This document shows, piece by piece, positions 8,002 through 18,209 of a stretch of DNA of 64,000 bases. The notes under the pieces are model-generated. The model was not told the origin of the DNA. It saw nothing but the letters and a program-made list of their open reading frames with translations, and did no database searches. Every line of letters begins with the position of its first letter. Position 1 is the first letter of the stretch. Location: NCBI RefSeq assembly GCF_030433895.1, contig NZ_JARUXE010000027.1:1-64000 (forward strand), in the 5' to 3' direction. This DNA is from Arthrobacter sp. PsM3 (GTDB lineage: Bacteria; Actinomycetota; Actinomycetes; Actinomycetales; Micrococcaceae). The translations under genes were made by a program, and so were the position numbers.

Positions 8002-10160
8002 CCGTCGAGAAGCACACCGTCCCCGGTGAGAAGCCGGTCATGCCGGCTGCCTTCCAGGGCCTGGGCTACCACGAGCTCAACGCCATGCTGAACCTCTACG
8101 GCCCGAACGGGGAGATCCAGTTCGAGGCGGACCGCGAGGCGGCGCACCAGTACTTCCTGCAGCACGTGAACAACAACACCGTGTTCTTCCACGACCTTGA
8201 GGAAAAGCTCGACTACCTCGTGAAGAACGAGTACTACGAGCGCGAGACCCTCGACCAGTACACGATGAACTTCATCCGCGATCTCTACAACCGCGCGTAC
8301 AAGAAGAAGTTCCGCTTCGAGACCTTCCTTGGCGCGTTCAAGTTCTACACCTCCTACACGCTGAAGACGTTCGACGGAAAGCGCTTCCTGGAGCGCTACG
8401 AGGACCGCGTCTGCATGGTGGCCCTGCACCTGGCCCGCGGCGACGAGCAGCTCGCCACCCAGATGGTCGACGAGATCATCGAGGGCCGCTTCCAGCCGGC
8501 CACCCCGACGTTCCTGAACGCCGGGAAGAAGCAGCGCGGCGAGCTGGTTTCCTGCTTCCTGCTCCGCATCGAAGACAACATGGAGTCGATCGGCCGTTCC
8601 ATCAACTCCGCCCTGCAGCTGTCCAAGCGCGGCGGCGGCGTGGCGTTCGCGCTGACCAACATCCGCGAGGTCGGCGCGCCGATCAAGCAGATCGAGAACC
8701 AGTCCTCCGGCGTCATCCCCGTGATGAAGCTCCTCGAGGACAGCTTCTCCTACGCCAACCAGCTCGGTGCCCGCCAGGGTGCCGGCGCGGTGTACCTGCA
8801 CGCGCACCACCCGGACATCTACCGCTTCCTGGACACCAAGCGTGAGAACGCGGACGAGAAGATCCGTATCAAGACCCTCTCGCTCGGCGTCGTCATCCCG
8901 GACATCACGTTCGAGCTGGCCAAGAAGGACGAGGACATGTACCTGTTCTCGCCGTACGACGTTGAACGCGTCTACGGCATGCCGTTCTCCGACGTCTCGG
9001 TCACCGAGAAGTACTACGAGATGGTGGACGATTCCCGGATCAAGAAGACCAAGATCAAGGCGCGCGAGTTCTTCCAGACCCTCGCCGAGATCCAGTTCGA
9101 ATCCGGCTACCCGTACATCATGTTCGAGGACACCGTGAACCGGGAAAATCCGATCGACGGCAAAATCATCATGTCCAACCTGTGCTCAGAGATCCTCCAG
9201 GTCTCCCAGCCCACCACGTACCACGATGACCTGTCCTACGACCAGACCGGCAAGGATATCTCCTGCAACCTGGGCTCGCTGAACATCGCCAAGGCCATGG
9301 ACTCGCCGGACTTCGGCCTGACCATCGAGACGGCCATCCGGTCCCTCTCTGCCGTCTCGGACATGTCCAACATCACCTCGGTGCCCTCGATCGCCCGCGG
9401 CAACGACCAGAGCCACGCGATCGGCCTCGGCCAGATGAACCTGCACGGCTACCTGGCCCGCGAGCGGGTGCACTACGGTTCCGAAGAAGGCATCGACTTC
9501 ACCAACATCTACTTCTACTCGGTGGTGTTCCACGCGGTCCGCGCCTCCAACCGGCTGTCCATCCAGACCGGCCAGACCTTCGGCGGCTTCGAGAAGTCCA
9601 AGTACGCCTCGGGCGAGTTCTTCGACAAGTACACGGACCGGGAATGGGTCCCGCAGACCGCCAGGGTTGCCGAGCTGTTCCAGCACATCCACATCCCCAC
9701 CCAGGATGACTGGCGCGAGCTGAAGGCCTCCGTCATGGAGCACGGCATCTACAACCAGAACCTGCAGGCCGTCCCGCCGACGGGCTCGATCTCCTACATC
9801 AACAACTCCACCTCCTCGATCCACCCGGTGGCGTCCAAGATCGAGATCCGCAAGGAAGGCAAGCTGGGCCGCGTGTACTACCCGGCGCCGTACCTGACGA
9901 ACGACAACCTGGAGTACTACCAGGACGCGTACGAGATCGGCTACGAGAAGGTCATCGACACCTACGCCGCCGCCACGCAGCACGTGGATCAGGGCTTGTC
10001 CCTGACGCTGTTCTTCAAGGACACCGCCACCACACGCGACATCAACAAGGCCCAGATCTATGCCTGGAAGAAGGGCATCAAGACCATCTACTACATCCGT
10101 CTCCGCCAGCTCGCGCTGGAAGGGACTGAGGTGGACGGCTGCGTCAGTTGCATGCTGTAA
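7971..10160 (+). CDS. nrdE: Class Ib ribonucleotide reductase alpha subunit NrdE
   Basis: Catalytic subunit that reduces ribonucleoside diphosphates to deoxyribonucleotides together with NrdF. It is 729 residues from a TTG at 7971, which has GGAAGA just upstream and gives an N-terminus of the length seen in mycobacterial NrdE. An ATG at 8040 with GGTGAG upstream would remove 23 residues, so the start is not certain. Visible family features are the active-site cysteine region [12 protein letters not shown]...[22 protein letters not shown], the [18 protein letters not shown] loop and the C-terminal redox pair GCVSCML. The TTG start would overlap nrdI and couple the two genes. The sequence is very similar along its length to Mycobacterium tuberculosis NrdE as I recall it. 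Confidence 0.96.
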   Translation: MDTTVARTEVAVEKHTVPGEKPVMPAAFQGLGYHELNAMLNLYGPNGEIQFEADREAAHQYFLQHVNNNTVFFHDLEEKLDYLVKNEYYERETLDQYTMNFIRDLYNRAYKKKFRFETFLGAFKFYTSYTLKTFDGKRFLERYEDRVCMVALHLARGDEQLATQMVDEIIEGRFQPATPTFLNAGKKQRGELVSCFLLRIEDNMESIGRSINSALQLSKRGGGVAFALTNIREVGAPIKQIENQSSGVIPVMKLLEDSFSYANQLGARQGAGAVYLHAHHPDIYRFLDTKRENADEKIRIKTLSLGVVIPDITFELAKKDEDMYLFSPYDVERVYGMPFSDVSVTEKYYEMVDDSRIKKTKIKAREFFQTLAEIQFESGYPYIMFEDTVNRENPIDGKIIMSNLCSEILQVSQPTTYHDDLSYDQTGKDISCNLGSLNIAKAMDSPDFGLTIETAIRSLSAVSDMSNITSVPSIARGNDQSHAIGLGQMNLHGYLARERVHYGSEEGIDFTNIYFYSVVFHAVRASNRLSIQTGQTFGGFEKSKYASGEFFDKYTDREWVPQTARVAELFQHIHIPTQDDWRELKASVMEHGIYNQNLQAVPPTGSISYINNSTSSIHPVASKIEIRKEGKLGRVYYPAPYLTNDNLEYYQDAYEIGYEKVIDTYAAATQHVDQGLSLTLFFKDTATTRDINKAQIYAWKKGIKTIYYIRLRQLALEGTEVDGCVSCML

Positions 10161-10174
10161 CCGATATCGGTTGA

Positions 10175-11230
<1,056 letters not shown>

Positions 11231-11346
11231 GTCCGTCCTCCTCCGTTCGTCGTTCCATTCCCCGGTCACCTTAGATGGAACCGCAACAAGAATCGCAGCA
11301 GCAACCATTGTGAGCATCAACGTAGTCCTCGGCGGTCAACGAACAA

Positions 11347-11385
11347 GGCCCCGCATGTTGAATCCAACATGCGGGGCCCTCGTTT
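11347..11385 (+). terminator. Rho-independent terminator after nrdF
   Basis: A perfect 14-bp stem (11347-11360 with 11365-11378; arm GGCCCCGCATGTTG) with loop AATC is followed by CTCGTTTT. It closes the nrd locus; the next gene is convergent. Confidence 0.88.
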
Positions 11386-11514
11386 TCTGAGAATCACTCC
11401 CGTGCATCTGGGCGAGCCTTTTCCGCCCGAGACCCGACGTCGACATTCTTCCAATCGCGCTGGTGATCGACTAAATAGGATCCTGTAGTCGAGTGTTCTG
11501 TCCTCGTCGCGGTC

Positions 11515-12837
11515 TTAGCCGAGGACAGCCCACCCCCGCGGCGGGACCATGACAGCGTTCGCGCCGACATCCAGTGTCGCCTGACCGGCGAGTAGCGAGG
11601 CGGCGCCCGCCGAGCTGATCCGCTGGGTCTCATGCGAGAGGTTCAGGGCGACCACGAGCGCATCACCGTCGAGCGCGGCGCTGTACACAAGCACCTCGTT
11701 GGCGAGCTGGAGGACTTCCGTGGTTGCTCGGTGCAGCCACGGGTTCCGTCTCCGCACCCCGATGAGCTCCTGGTGCACGGCGAAGATGGGTCCTCCCAGC
11801 GCCGAGAGCTGGTCGGGGGCGGACGGGAAGAGCGGCCTCACGTCGTCGTCGCCCCCTGCCCTGTCCTCCTTGACGCCCCGGTAGCCCTGTTCGTCGCCGT
11901 AGTAGATGGACGGCGTTCCGCCGACTGTGAGCAGGACGACGACGGCGTGCGGCACGAGCGCTGCATCGGTGAGCCTGCTCGCGATGCGCGTGACGTCGTG
12001 GTTACCGATGAAGGTGAGCGGTGCGTAGGAGCCGAGGAGCGCGTTGTGTCGTTCGAAGGCGGCTGCGAGTTCGTAAAAGTTCGCGTCGTTAAGGGAACTC
12101 CAGACAGCCTTCCAGAGCTCGTATTGCGTGGCGGAATCGAGTCCGCCGGACCGGACCTCCGCTGCGTAGTCGCCATGGATGTATTCGCCCACAAAGTACG
12201 CGTCCGGATGGGATGACCGGACGCGCGCTGTCACTGCGGCCCAGAACGACGACGGCACGGCATAGGCGGCGTCGAGTCGCCAACCGTCCGCACCACGGCG
12301 CAGCCAGTGCTCCATGACGTCCACCACGAAGTCGGCGACCGCCGGCTCCTCGTGGTTGAGCGCCACGAGGTGGTGGTGGCCCTCGAAGTCGCGATACGTC
12401 GGTTCGACGCCGGCCGCGGCACCGTTGGGCCACTCCAGCGAGAACCAGGAGGCGGTGTCCGCCGCCGGCCCGCGGGCAAGGACCTCCTGGAACGGCGCGA
12501 AGGAACGCCCGGTGTGGTTGAAAACGCCGTCGAGGAGTATTCGCAACCCGCGACGGTGTGCCTCGGCCACCAGGGTGTCGAAGTCCTGCTCGGAACCGAG
12601 CCTGGGATCGATCCGAAAGTAATCCGTGGTGTCGTAGCCGTGCGTCTCCGATTCGAAGATGGGGCCAAGGGCGAGCCCGGACGCCCCGAGCTCTACCGCG
12701 TAGTCGAGCCACGGGACAAGGCCCAGCAAGCGGTGTTCAGCGGCGGGTTCCGTAGTTCCGGTCTTCTCCGCGCCGACGAAGCCGAGGGGATACACGTGCC
12801 ACCAAATGGCGTGTTGGACCCAGTCAGGTTCGTTCAT
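11515..12837 (-). CDS. GH13 alpha-amylase family glycoside hydrolase
   Basis: Alpha-glucan or oligosaccharide-active enzyme of 440 residues, cytoplasmic (no signal peptide). The GH13 conserved regions are all present: DGVFNH (103-108), GWRLDAAY with nucleophile D189, FVGEYI with acid/base E218, and FIGNHD with the transition-state stabiliser D281. The C-terminal beta domain ends VMVPPRGWAVLG. Lack of a B-domain insertion and a short length suggest a small-substrate enzyme such as an alpha-glucosidase or maltogenic-type amylase rather than a secreted amylase. The ATG at 12837 has GGAAAGG upstream; an upstream in-frame extension to 13038 has no domain character. It stands alone, convergent with nrdF. 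Confidence 0.88.
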   Translation of the reverse strand: MNEPDWVQHAIWWHVYPLGFVGAEKTGTTEPAAEHRLLGLVPWLDYAVELGASGLALGPIFESETHGYDTTDYFRIDPRLGSEQDFDTLVAEAHRRGLRILLDGVFNHTGRSFAPFQEVLARGPAADTASWFSLEWPNGAAAGVEPTYRDFEGHHHLVALNHEEPAVADFVVDVMEHWLRRGADGWRLDAAYAVPSSFWAAVTARVRSSHPDAYFVGEYIHGDYAAEVRSGGLDSATQYELWKAVWSSLNDANFYELAAAFERHNALLGSYAPLTFIGNHDVTRIASRLTDAALVPHAVVVLLTVGGTPSIYYGDEQGYRGVKEDRAGGDDDVRPLFPSAPDQLSALGGPIFAVHQELIGVRRRNPWLHRATTEVLQLANEVLVYSAALDGDALVVALNLSHETQRISSAGAASLLAGQATLDVGANAVMVPPRGWAVLG

Positions 12838-13081
12838 GGCGATGAAGCCTTTCCGTCCGTTTCCGGCCGGCCAGGGCGGGTCGGCGGGCTGGCGGGCTGG
12901 CCCGGGCGGGGCCGGCGTCCCGTCCAGCCTATATCGACCGGGAGGTGGCCGTCCGGTGTTGAGCTGCTGGATTGCAGGGTGAAAATGGCCAGTCCGTGGA
13001 TGAGTGAGCTGACTCGACGGCGACATTAATGACTCCAAGGGGCTGCATGCGCGCCTAACCGGGATTCGGCAGTCCGGTGAC

Positions 13082-13855
13082 CTACTTCCGGGGAACTCCG
13101 GCGGCAGCCTCGGCTGCCGTCAGGGCCTTGCCGAATGCCGCCGCAGCGGACTGGTAATTCGCTGGATGGCCTTCTGATTTTGCCTGCTCGGCTTCCCGCA
13201 TTGCCCTGATCATGGCCGCGGTGGCAGGGAAAGCAGCATCGGACATCGCCGGAAAGTCGAACTGCAGGTGCGGGTCAACCTCATAGGCCAGCCACCGGCC
13301 CTTGAGACGCTCATGCTGTGCAGCAGCGGCGCTGAAGGCCCGAGTGTCAACCAATGACAGCCCGGTCAGGCTTCCAGTGACCACGCCAGCAGTCTCCTCC
13401 GCTGCACAGGACAACTCTCGCTGGCGCTGAAGTGCTTGTGCGGTCCCCAGCCCTCCGGGGTCCTTGAGCCGGTGCTTTAGAACCATATTGTTCTCGTAAA
13501 CCTGTATTTCCTCCGGGGTCATGCTGTCGAGTTCCATAGCGCTTTTACTGACCACATCGGCGGGGCCTCTCCGACTGGCGATACTGCTGACCGGGACGGG
13601 AAACAAGAACTTGCCTCCCAGGAAGCCCCCAAGCAAAACACCCAAGACAGCCCAGTCTGGTAAGCCTGCTGAGCCCGTCGACCCGGCAACAAAAAAGGCG
13701 CTCCAGTTAGTGATGGCCTGGCCAGTGGTGAAAGTCAGGCGGGTCTTTCCGAAACGCCTCACCCGGCGGTGCCTGTTGAGCTGCTGGTAGTGAAATGAAC
13801 GTGCTCTGGCGATCCAATCGCGTGCTCGGTTCACCAGTTGCGGGCTTTCAGTCAT
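13082..13855 (-). CDS. Hypothetical protein with a predicted membrane segment
   Basis: A 257-residue protein that I do not recognise. After a basic N-terminus (NRARDWIARARSFHYQQLNRHR) there is one hydrophobic glycine-rich stretch, about residues 60-90 (LPDWAVLGVLLGGFLGGKF), then a hydrophilic alanine-rich region. The ATG at 13855 is chosen because the longer frame (to 13990) runs into a strong hairpin. It is divergent from the acyl-CoA dehydrogenase. Its function is unknown; it could be a membrane-associated accessory protein. Confidence 0.6.
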   Translation of the reverse strand: MTESPQLVNRARDWIARARSFHYQQLNRHRRVRRFGKTRLTFTTGQAITNWSAFFVAGSTGSAGLPDWAVLGVLLGGFLGGKFLFPVPVSSIASRRGPADVVSKSAMELDSMTPEEIQVYENNMVLKHRLKDPGGLGTAQALQRQRELSCAAEETAGVVTGSLTGLSLVDTRAFSAAAAQHERLKGRWLAYEVDPHLQFDFPAMSDAAFPATAAMIRAMREAEQAKSEGHPANYQSAAAAFGKALTAAEAAAGVPRK

Positions 13856-13940
13856 GATCACGAGGTTACCGGTCTCCACAGACACTCGACGGACGTCGAC
13901 CCTCGGCCCGTCCGCAGTCCTCCCTGTGAGCCCTTCGAAA

Positions 13941-13984
13941 AACGAAACGACCCCGCACACAGACGCGTGCGGGGTCGTTTCGTT
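13941..13984. repeat. Orphan 18-bp inverted repeat between divergent genes
   Basis: Perfect 18-bp arms (13941-13958 and 13967-13984; arm AACGAAACGACCCCGCAC) flank an eight-base loop. It looks like a terminator but lies between two genes that diverge from it, so neither neighbour needs it as a 3' end. It may terminate an unrecognised small transcript or be a relic. Confidence 0.7.
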
Positions 13985-14118
13985 GGCCAAGACTGCGGAA
14001 AAGGCCCTGCGCGCTAATCCACCGTGCGGGCCTTTGTTCCCTGAACAGCTCTCGACTCAATCTGGGCTCAGCGCTTTTCGTCCGGGACCCGACGGCAGAA
14101 TTGTCGGGTTCATCAGGA

Positions 14119-14154
14119 AGTAGGAAGACCTAGTAATTACTAGGTCTTCCTACT
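14119..14154. promoter_or_regulatory. 36-bp perfect palindrome upstream of acyl-CoA dehydrogenase
   Basis: The half-site AGTAGGAAGACCTAGTAA is followed immediately by its exact reverse complement, with no spacer, ending 40 bases before the ATG at 14194. Its AT-rich core CCTAGTAATTACTAGG stands out against GC-rich surroundings. The position suits an operator, perhaps for a TetR-type regulator of acyl-CoA metabolism; no such regulator gene is adjacent. Confidence 0.6.
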
Positions 14155-14193
14155 ATTGTGAGGTCACAATCCACATCTTCGACAGGACTGGGC

Positions 14194-15330
14194 ATGTTTG
14201 AACATGATGAGGACCAGCAGGCGCTGGTCCAGATGGTGCGGGACTTCGCCAACGAGGCGCTGGCTCCTCACGCCGCGAAGTGGGACGAGACCAAGCACTT
14301 CCCGGTGGACGTGCTGGCCGAGGCTGGCGCGCTGGGCATGGGCGGCATTTACGTCCGGGAGCAGTTCGGCGGCTCCGGGCTGACGCGCAGTGATGCGGTG
14401 CTGATCTTCGAAGAACTGGCCAAGGCCGATCCGACGATTGCCGCCTACATCTCCATCCACAACATGGTGGTGTGGATGATCGACTCGTTCGGAAACGATG
14501 AACAACGCGCAGAGTGGGTGCCACAGATGGCATCCATGCGGGCGCTGGGCAGCTACTGCCTCACCGAGCCCGGTGCCGGCTCCGATGCTGCAGCGCTGAG
14601 CACCAAAGCGGTGCGTGACGGCGGAGACTATGTGCTGAACGGCGTCAAGCAGTTCATCTCCGGGGCAGGGTCCTCCAGCTACTACATCGTGATGGCCCGC
14701 ACGGCCGACACCGGAAGCCGCGGCATCACCGCCATCGTCGTCCCGGCGGACTCGCCGGGCCTGTCGTTCGGGGCGAACGAGAAGAAGATGGGGTGGAACG
14801 CCCAGCCCACCCGCCAGGTGGTCTTTGACAATGTCAGGGTTCCGGTTGCCAACCGGCTTGGCGAGGAAGGCAGCGGTTTCGGGATTGCGATGAAGGGGCT
14901 CAATGGCGGCCGTATCAATATAGGGGCCTGTTCCTTGGGCGGCGGACAGACGGCCCTGGATAAATCGGTGGCCTACCTCAAGGATCGGCAGGCGTTCGGC
15001 GGTGCGCTGATCAACCAGCAGGCCCTGCTGTTCCAGCTCGCCGACATGGAAACGGAACTCGTCACCGCCCGGGCGCTGCTCTGGCGGGCAGCGGACGCGC
15101 TGGACCGCGGGGCGCCCGACGCCGTCAAGCTTTGTGCCATGGCCAAACGGGTCGCCACGGATGCCGGGTTCAACGTCGCCAACAGCGCGATCCAGCTCCA
15201 CGGGGGCTACGGCTACCTCTCCGAGTACGGACTGGAGAAGATCGCCCGGGACCTGCGGGTCCACCAGATCCTGGAGGGCAGCAACGAGATCATGCGCTTG
15301 ATCGTCGGGCGCATCGTGGTGGGGGACTAG
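14194..15330 (+). CDS. Acyl-CoA dehydrogenase (isobutyryl-CoA dehydrogenase-like)
   Basis: FAD-dependent alpha,beta-desaturation of an acyl-CoA, 378 residues. Family signatures are GSYCLTEPGAGSDAAAL, FISGAGSSSYYIVMART and the C-terminal LHGGYGYLSEYGLEKIARDLRV, followed by ILEGSNEIMR with the catalytic glutamate. The overall pattern resembles isobutyryl-CoA dehydrogenase (valine breakdown), but no other branched-chain genes are adjacent. The ATG at 14194 has AGGA seven bases upstream and is preferred to a GTG at 14158 that abuts the palindrome and has no Shine-Dalgarno. Electrons would pass to ETF. Confidence 0.9.
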   Translation: MFEHDEDQQALVQMVRDFANEALAPHAAKWDETKHFPVDVLAEAGALGMGGIYVREQFGGSGLTRSDAVLIFEELAKADPTIAAYISIHNMVVWMIDSFGNDEQRAEWVPQMASMRALGSYCLTEPGAGSDAAALSTKAVRDGGDYVLNGVKQFISGAGSSSYYIVMARTADTGSRGITAIVVPADSPGLSFGANEKKMGWNAQPTRQVVFDNVRVPVANRLGEEGSGFGIAMKGLNGGRINIGACSLGGGQTALDKSVAYLKDRQAFGGALINQQALLFQLADMETELVTARALLWRAADALDRGAPDAVKLCAMAKRVATDAGFNVANSAIQLHGGYGYLSEYGLEKIARDLRVHQILEGSNEIMRLIVGRIVVGD

Positions 15331-15365
15331 GCCGTCGGCCGTGTCACTTTATTGGCGTAGCCAGA

Positions 15366-15527
15366 TCAGGACTGCTCGACGACGGACCGGCCTTTGTAGG
15401 CTTCGCCGTCGAAGTCCACGGGCGGCCGCCGCGGGCGCCTTTGCGTTTTGCGGTTGGCGCTCTGGTCCCAGGGTTCGGGAATGACGGTCTTGATGTTCCG
15501 GGCACTTGGGAGTGTGCGGAATTGCCG
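15366..15527 (-). pseudogene. IS5-like transposase remnant
   Basis: About 53 codons read IKTVIPEPWDQSANRK, then a basic stretch, then FDGEAYKGRSVVEQS and a stop. This closely follows the C-terminal part of IS5-family transposases (the IPEP..DQ.ANR, FD.E.YK.RNVVER pattern containing the last DDE glutamate). The N-terminal catalytic part is missing. A short PDLATPIK in another frame just downstream may be the shifted end of the same gene. No terminal inverted repeats were found. It shows past insertion-sequence activity in this interval. Confidence 0.6.
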
Positions 15528-15677
15528 CCCGCGGACCGGTAAAGACTGCCGTTGCCCATGCCCTGCCTCCCGTCCCGCGCCACAACCACTGCAGTGCAGC
15601 GGCTTTTCTTGTTGACGCCGACTGTGGCCGGAGGGAAACCGTGAGCATGGGGGGTTTCCATTTGGAGGGAGCCTCAG

Positions 15678-16284
15678 ATGACATGGCGAATCGAAGGCAC
15701 TTACTTCGAAAATTGCAATTGCGTTATGGTCTGCCCCTGTTCGACCTCCGGCCTGACCTTTGCCTGCGGACAATGACCGTTGCAACGCCGCGCTGGCTTT
15801 CCACGTCCGCCGGGGCGAGATTAACGGCGTCGACGTCGGCGGCCTCAACGTCTGCGTGGTGGCTGATACGCCTGCGGTGATGGGCGAGGGCGGGTGGAAA
15901 GTCGGGGTCCTGATGGATGCAGCGGCTTCCCCGGAGCAGGCAGAAGCGCTCGGGAAGGTGTTCGGGGGGCAGCTGGGCGGGCCGATGGAGGGTCTGGGTC
16001 CGTTGATCGGGGAAATGCTGGGCATGGAGTCCCGCGAATTCACCTACGCCGATGAGGGCCGCGGGCACAGCGTCCGGATCGGCGGGGCCGTCGACATGGC
16101 AGTGGAGGACTTCGTCTCTCCCCTCGATACAACCGGCGCCGGGGTGAAGGTTAGCGGAGCCGGTTTCCCCGCCGACACGCTGGCGGCCGGACGGGCTATC
16201 ACGTCCACGGTGGATGCTTTCGGGATGGCATGGGACAACGCCGGGAAGAACTCCTTCTCGGCACCGTTCGCCTGGTCGGCCTGA
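15678..16284 (+). pseudogene. DUF1326 protein, frameshifted
   Basis: The ATG at 15678 has GGAGGG eight bases upstream and opens MTWRIEGTYFENCNC...CPCSTSGLTF, the hallmark start of DUF1326 proteins. The frame then hits TGA at 15774. The rest of the family sequence (PADNDRCNAALAFHV through to FSAPFAWSA, ending at 16284) continues intact in the +1 frame from about 15760. One indel near 15757-15763 therefore splits an otherwise normal-length gene. It could be a true mutation or a sequencing error. DUF1326 genes often pair with a DUF2182 membrane protein; only a short hydrophobic stretch (about 16320-16370) follows here. Confidence 0.75.
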
Positions 16285-16480
16285 ATTGCCGGGGCAAGCC
16301 CATGTAAGGATCCGCAACCACGCTGCACTGCTGGTGTTGCTTGGGTGCGCGGTGATCGCATGCTATTTCACCATCCTGGAGTTCCGGGAAATCAGATTGC
16401 TTGAACTCCGTGGACGATAGCCCTGCCTACTGCGGGCGCGCTCGAGAGGCTGAGTTCCGCTCCCGGTAGGCGGGAAGGTC

Positions 16481-17221
16481 TTAACCAAGAAGGTCGTTTT
16501 CCTTCTGCATGTAGTAGTCGACGCAGGAGTACCCGCCGTCTGTGACGATGGATGCACCAGTGATAAACGCTGCCTCCGGGCTTAGAAGAAATGCGACGAC
16601 CTTGGCTATGTCTCCAGGTGCTCCGTTGCGTCCCAGCGGAGTGAGGTTTGCCGCTTCGTATGAATCCGCGGTGATGCCGTTGTCTACCCAGCCCGGCGTC
16701 ACCGCGTTAACCCGAACTCCGCGGGGGCCAAGGATGTTGGCGAGACTTCGGGTGATCGAAAGGAGAGCCGCCTTGCTGGCCGAGTAGCCGATGCTTCTGA
16801 AGGACCCGATGTCAGCGTCCGTGCTGGCTATGTTCACGATGCTGCCGCCGGTGCCCATGTGCCGACCGAGTTCCTGGGCCAGGATCAGGGGCGCCGTGAC
16901 GTTCACTTCGAGGGCTCGATCCCAAGCACCTAATGTGAATTCCTCGAAGCCTTCCTTTTCGAGGATCCCGGCGTTATTCACCAGCGCATCCAAAGTGAAT
17001 TCGCTGCGGATCTGACGAGCGAAGCCCAACGATGCCGATCTGTCCGTCATATTGAGGTGCCGGACCTCGACGCCGTGCGTACGCCTCAGCTCCATCGCTT
17101 CCTCACGACCGGTGTTGAACGTCGCAATAACCATCCAGCCGTTCTCTGCCAGATGTTCGGAAATTGATCGCCCTATCCCTCGTGCGCCGCCGGTAACCAG
17201 AACAGCACGCTTGTTTGTCAT
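16481..17221 (-). CDS. SDR family oxidoreductase
   Basis: NAD(P)-dependent classical short-chain dehydrogenase of 246 residues. Motifs are TGGARGIG near residues 10-17, NNAG, the catalytic serine region (IVNIAST) and YSASK. The C-terminus ITGASIVTDGGYSC is typical of FabG-like enzymes. The ATG at 17221 has GGGAGA eight bases upstream; the frame continues upstream to 17524 without recognisable content. It stands alone between the DUF1326 relic and a small open region; the substrate is unknown. Confidence 0.88.
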   Translation of the reverse strand: MTNKRAVLVTGGARGIGRSISEHLAENGWMVIATFNTGREEAMELRRTHGVEVRHLNMTDRSASLGFARQIRSEFTLDALVNNAGILEKEGFEEFTLGAWDRALEVNVTAPLILAQELGRHMGTGGSIVNIASTDADIGSFRSIGYSASKAALLSITRSLANILGPRGVRVNAVTPGWVDNGITADSYEAANLTPLGRNGAPGDIAKVVAFLLSPEAAFITGASIVTDGGYSCVDYYMQKENDLLG

Positions 17222-17676
17222 AGTGACGTCTCCCTGTTTAGTTTCGTTGACGGTTCCGTCCTGACGCGGGCGTCCGCCAGTGTCAGGCGTCAGATCATAT
17301 CCGGCGCCTGGTACTCGTGTAAGTGCCTTCTGGATGGTCAGATCGTCCCGTGGGATGGGGGTGCACGTGCTGGTGGTGTCGGCGTCGGTGGGGGCCGTCC
17401 AGTGCATGCTGTGGCCTCGCACGAAGCCTGCCTTTACTGGTGGCACTGTCCGCGTCGACACCGTTACCGGAAGGATCGTCCCCTGAGGGTGCTGGGGGTG
17501 CTGAGGACCCAGTACCTCGTCCATCCACAGGGAGGGTCAGTTCTAACTAACGGGCCGGAGCCATTTCTTGCCAGGACAGCAGCGGAGCACCGGATTACGG
17601 CCGCCCTTCGGCCCTACCGGGATGACGCTTGAAGACCTATCTTGGTCCTGACACAGCGCGAGGGAAAGGAACGACG
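17222..17676. other. 455-base stretch without a recognised gene
   Basis: Both strands stay partly open here (a leader extending the SDR frame to 17524 on minus, and 17280-17486 on plus), but neither product resembles a known family and neither has a convincing ribosome binding site. It may hold the SDR promoter. No repeat or RNA gene was seen. Confidence 0.5.
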
Positions 17677-17982
17677 ATGTTCACCCTGCAGATTAGCTAT
17701 CCGGTCCGGGACTACGAGGCATGGAAGAAGGTCTTCGACACTGATCCCGCAGGCCGCGCCGCCTCGGGCGCCCGGTCTGTCCGGGTGTTCCGGGATACGG
17801 AGGACCAAAACAGCGTGGCCGTGCTCCTTGACTTCGACACCAAGGACGTTGCGACCGTCTTTCTTGAACGGCTGCGCGGCCAAGTGTGGAACAAACCAGA
17901 GGTGATAGGGCAGCTGATGTCGGCACCGCCGACAGCCAGGATTCTGGAGGAGGTGGGCCGCGAGGGCCAGGGTGCCGGCTGA
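17677..17982 (+). CDS. Putative dimeric alpha/beta-barrel (ABM-like) protein
   Basis: Small protein of 101 residues beginning MFTLQISYPVRDYEAWKKVF, with alternating strands and helices as in dimeric alpha+beta barrel proteins (antibiotic-biosynthesis-monooxygenase-like or cyclase-like). The pattern YEAWKKVFDTDPAGR..SGARSVRVFRD is common in actinobacterial members of unknown function. The ATG at 17677 has AAAGGA upstream; a longer frame from 17629 is less likely. A terminator lies about 100 bases downstream. Confidence 0.65.
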   Translation: MFTLQISYPVRDYEAWKKVFDTDPAGRAASGARSVRVFRDTEDQNSVAVLLDFDTKDVATVFLERLRGQVWNKPEVIGQLMSAPPTARILEEVGREGQGAG

Positions 17983-18078
17983 GCGCTGAGAATCCGGTGT
18001 TCCTCGTTGGACGAGCGAGCCGTAACTTCAGATGGCCAGCAAAACTGGTGACAAAGGGGCAGGACTGATCCACGAAGC

Positions 18079-18117
18079 AGAAACCCCCGGCATTCGTGAT
18101 GACTGACGGGGGTTTCT
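18079..18117 (+). terminator. Probable terminator
   Basis: An 11-bp stem (AGAAACCCCCG 18079-18089 with 18107-18117) and a 17-base loop are followed by CGTTTGTCC. It serves the small ABM-like gene and perhaps the convergent AlkD-like gene. Confidence 0.7.
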
Positions 18118-18209
18118 CGTTTGTCCTCTCTGCCTTTTTCTAGACAAAAAGATAAACTAAGTAACCTTGGCACCAAGCTGGCGGGAATCCCGGCAGATCG
18201 CGAACCGTC

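Noticed and set aside
16214..16420. 68-codon frame with a hydrophobic stretch after the DUF1326 relic
   Set aside because: A relic of a DUF2182-like membrane partner was considered, but the frame is too short, lacks a good start and overlaps the DUF1326 end.
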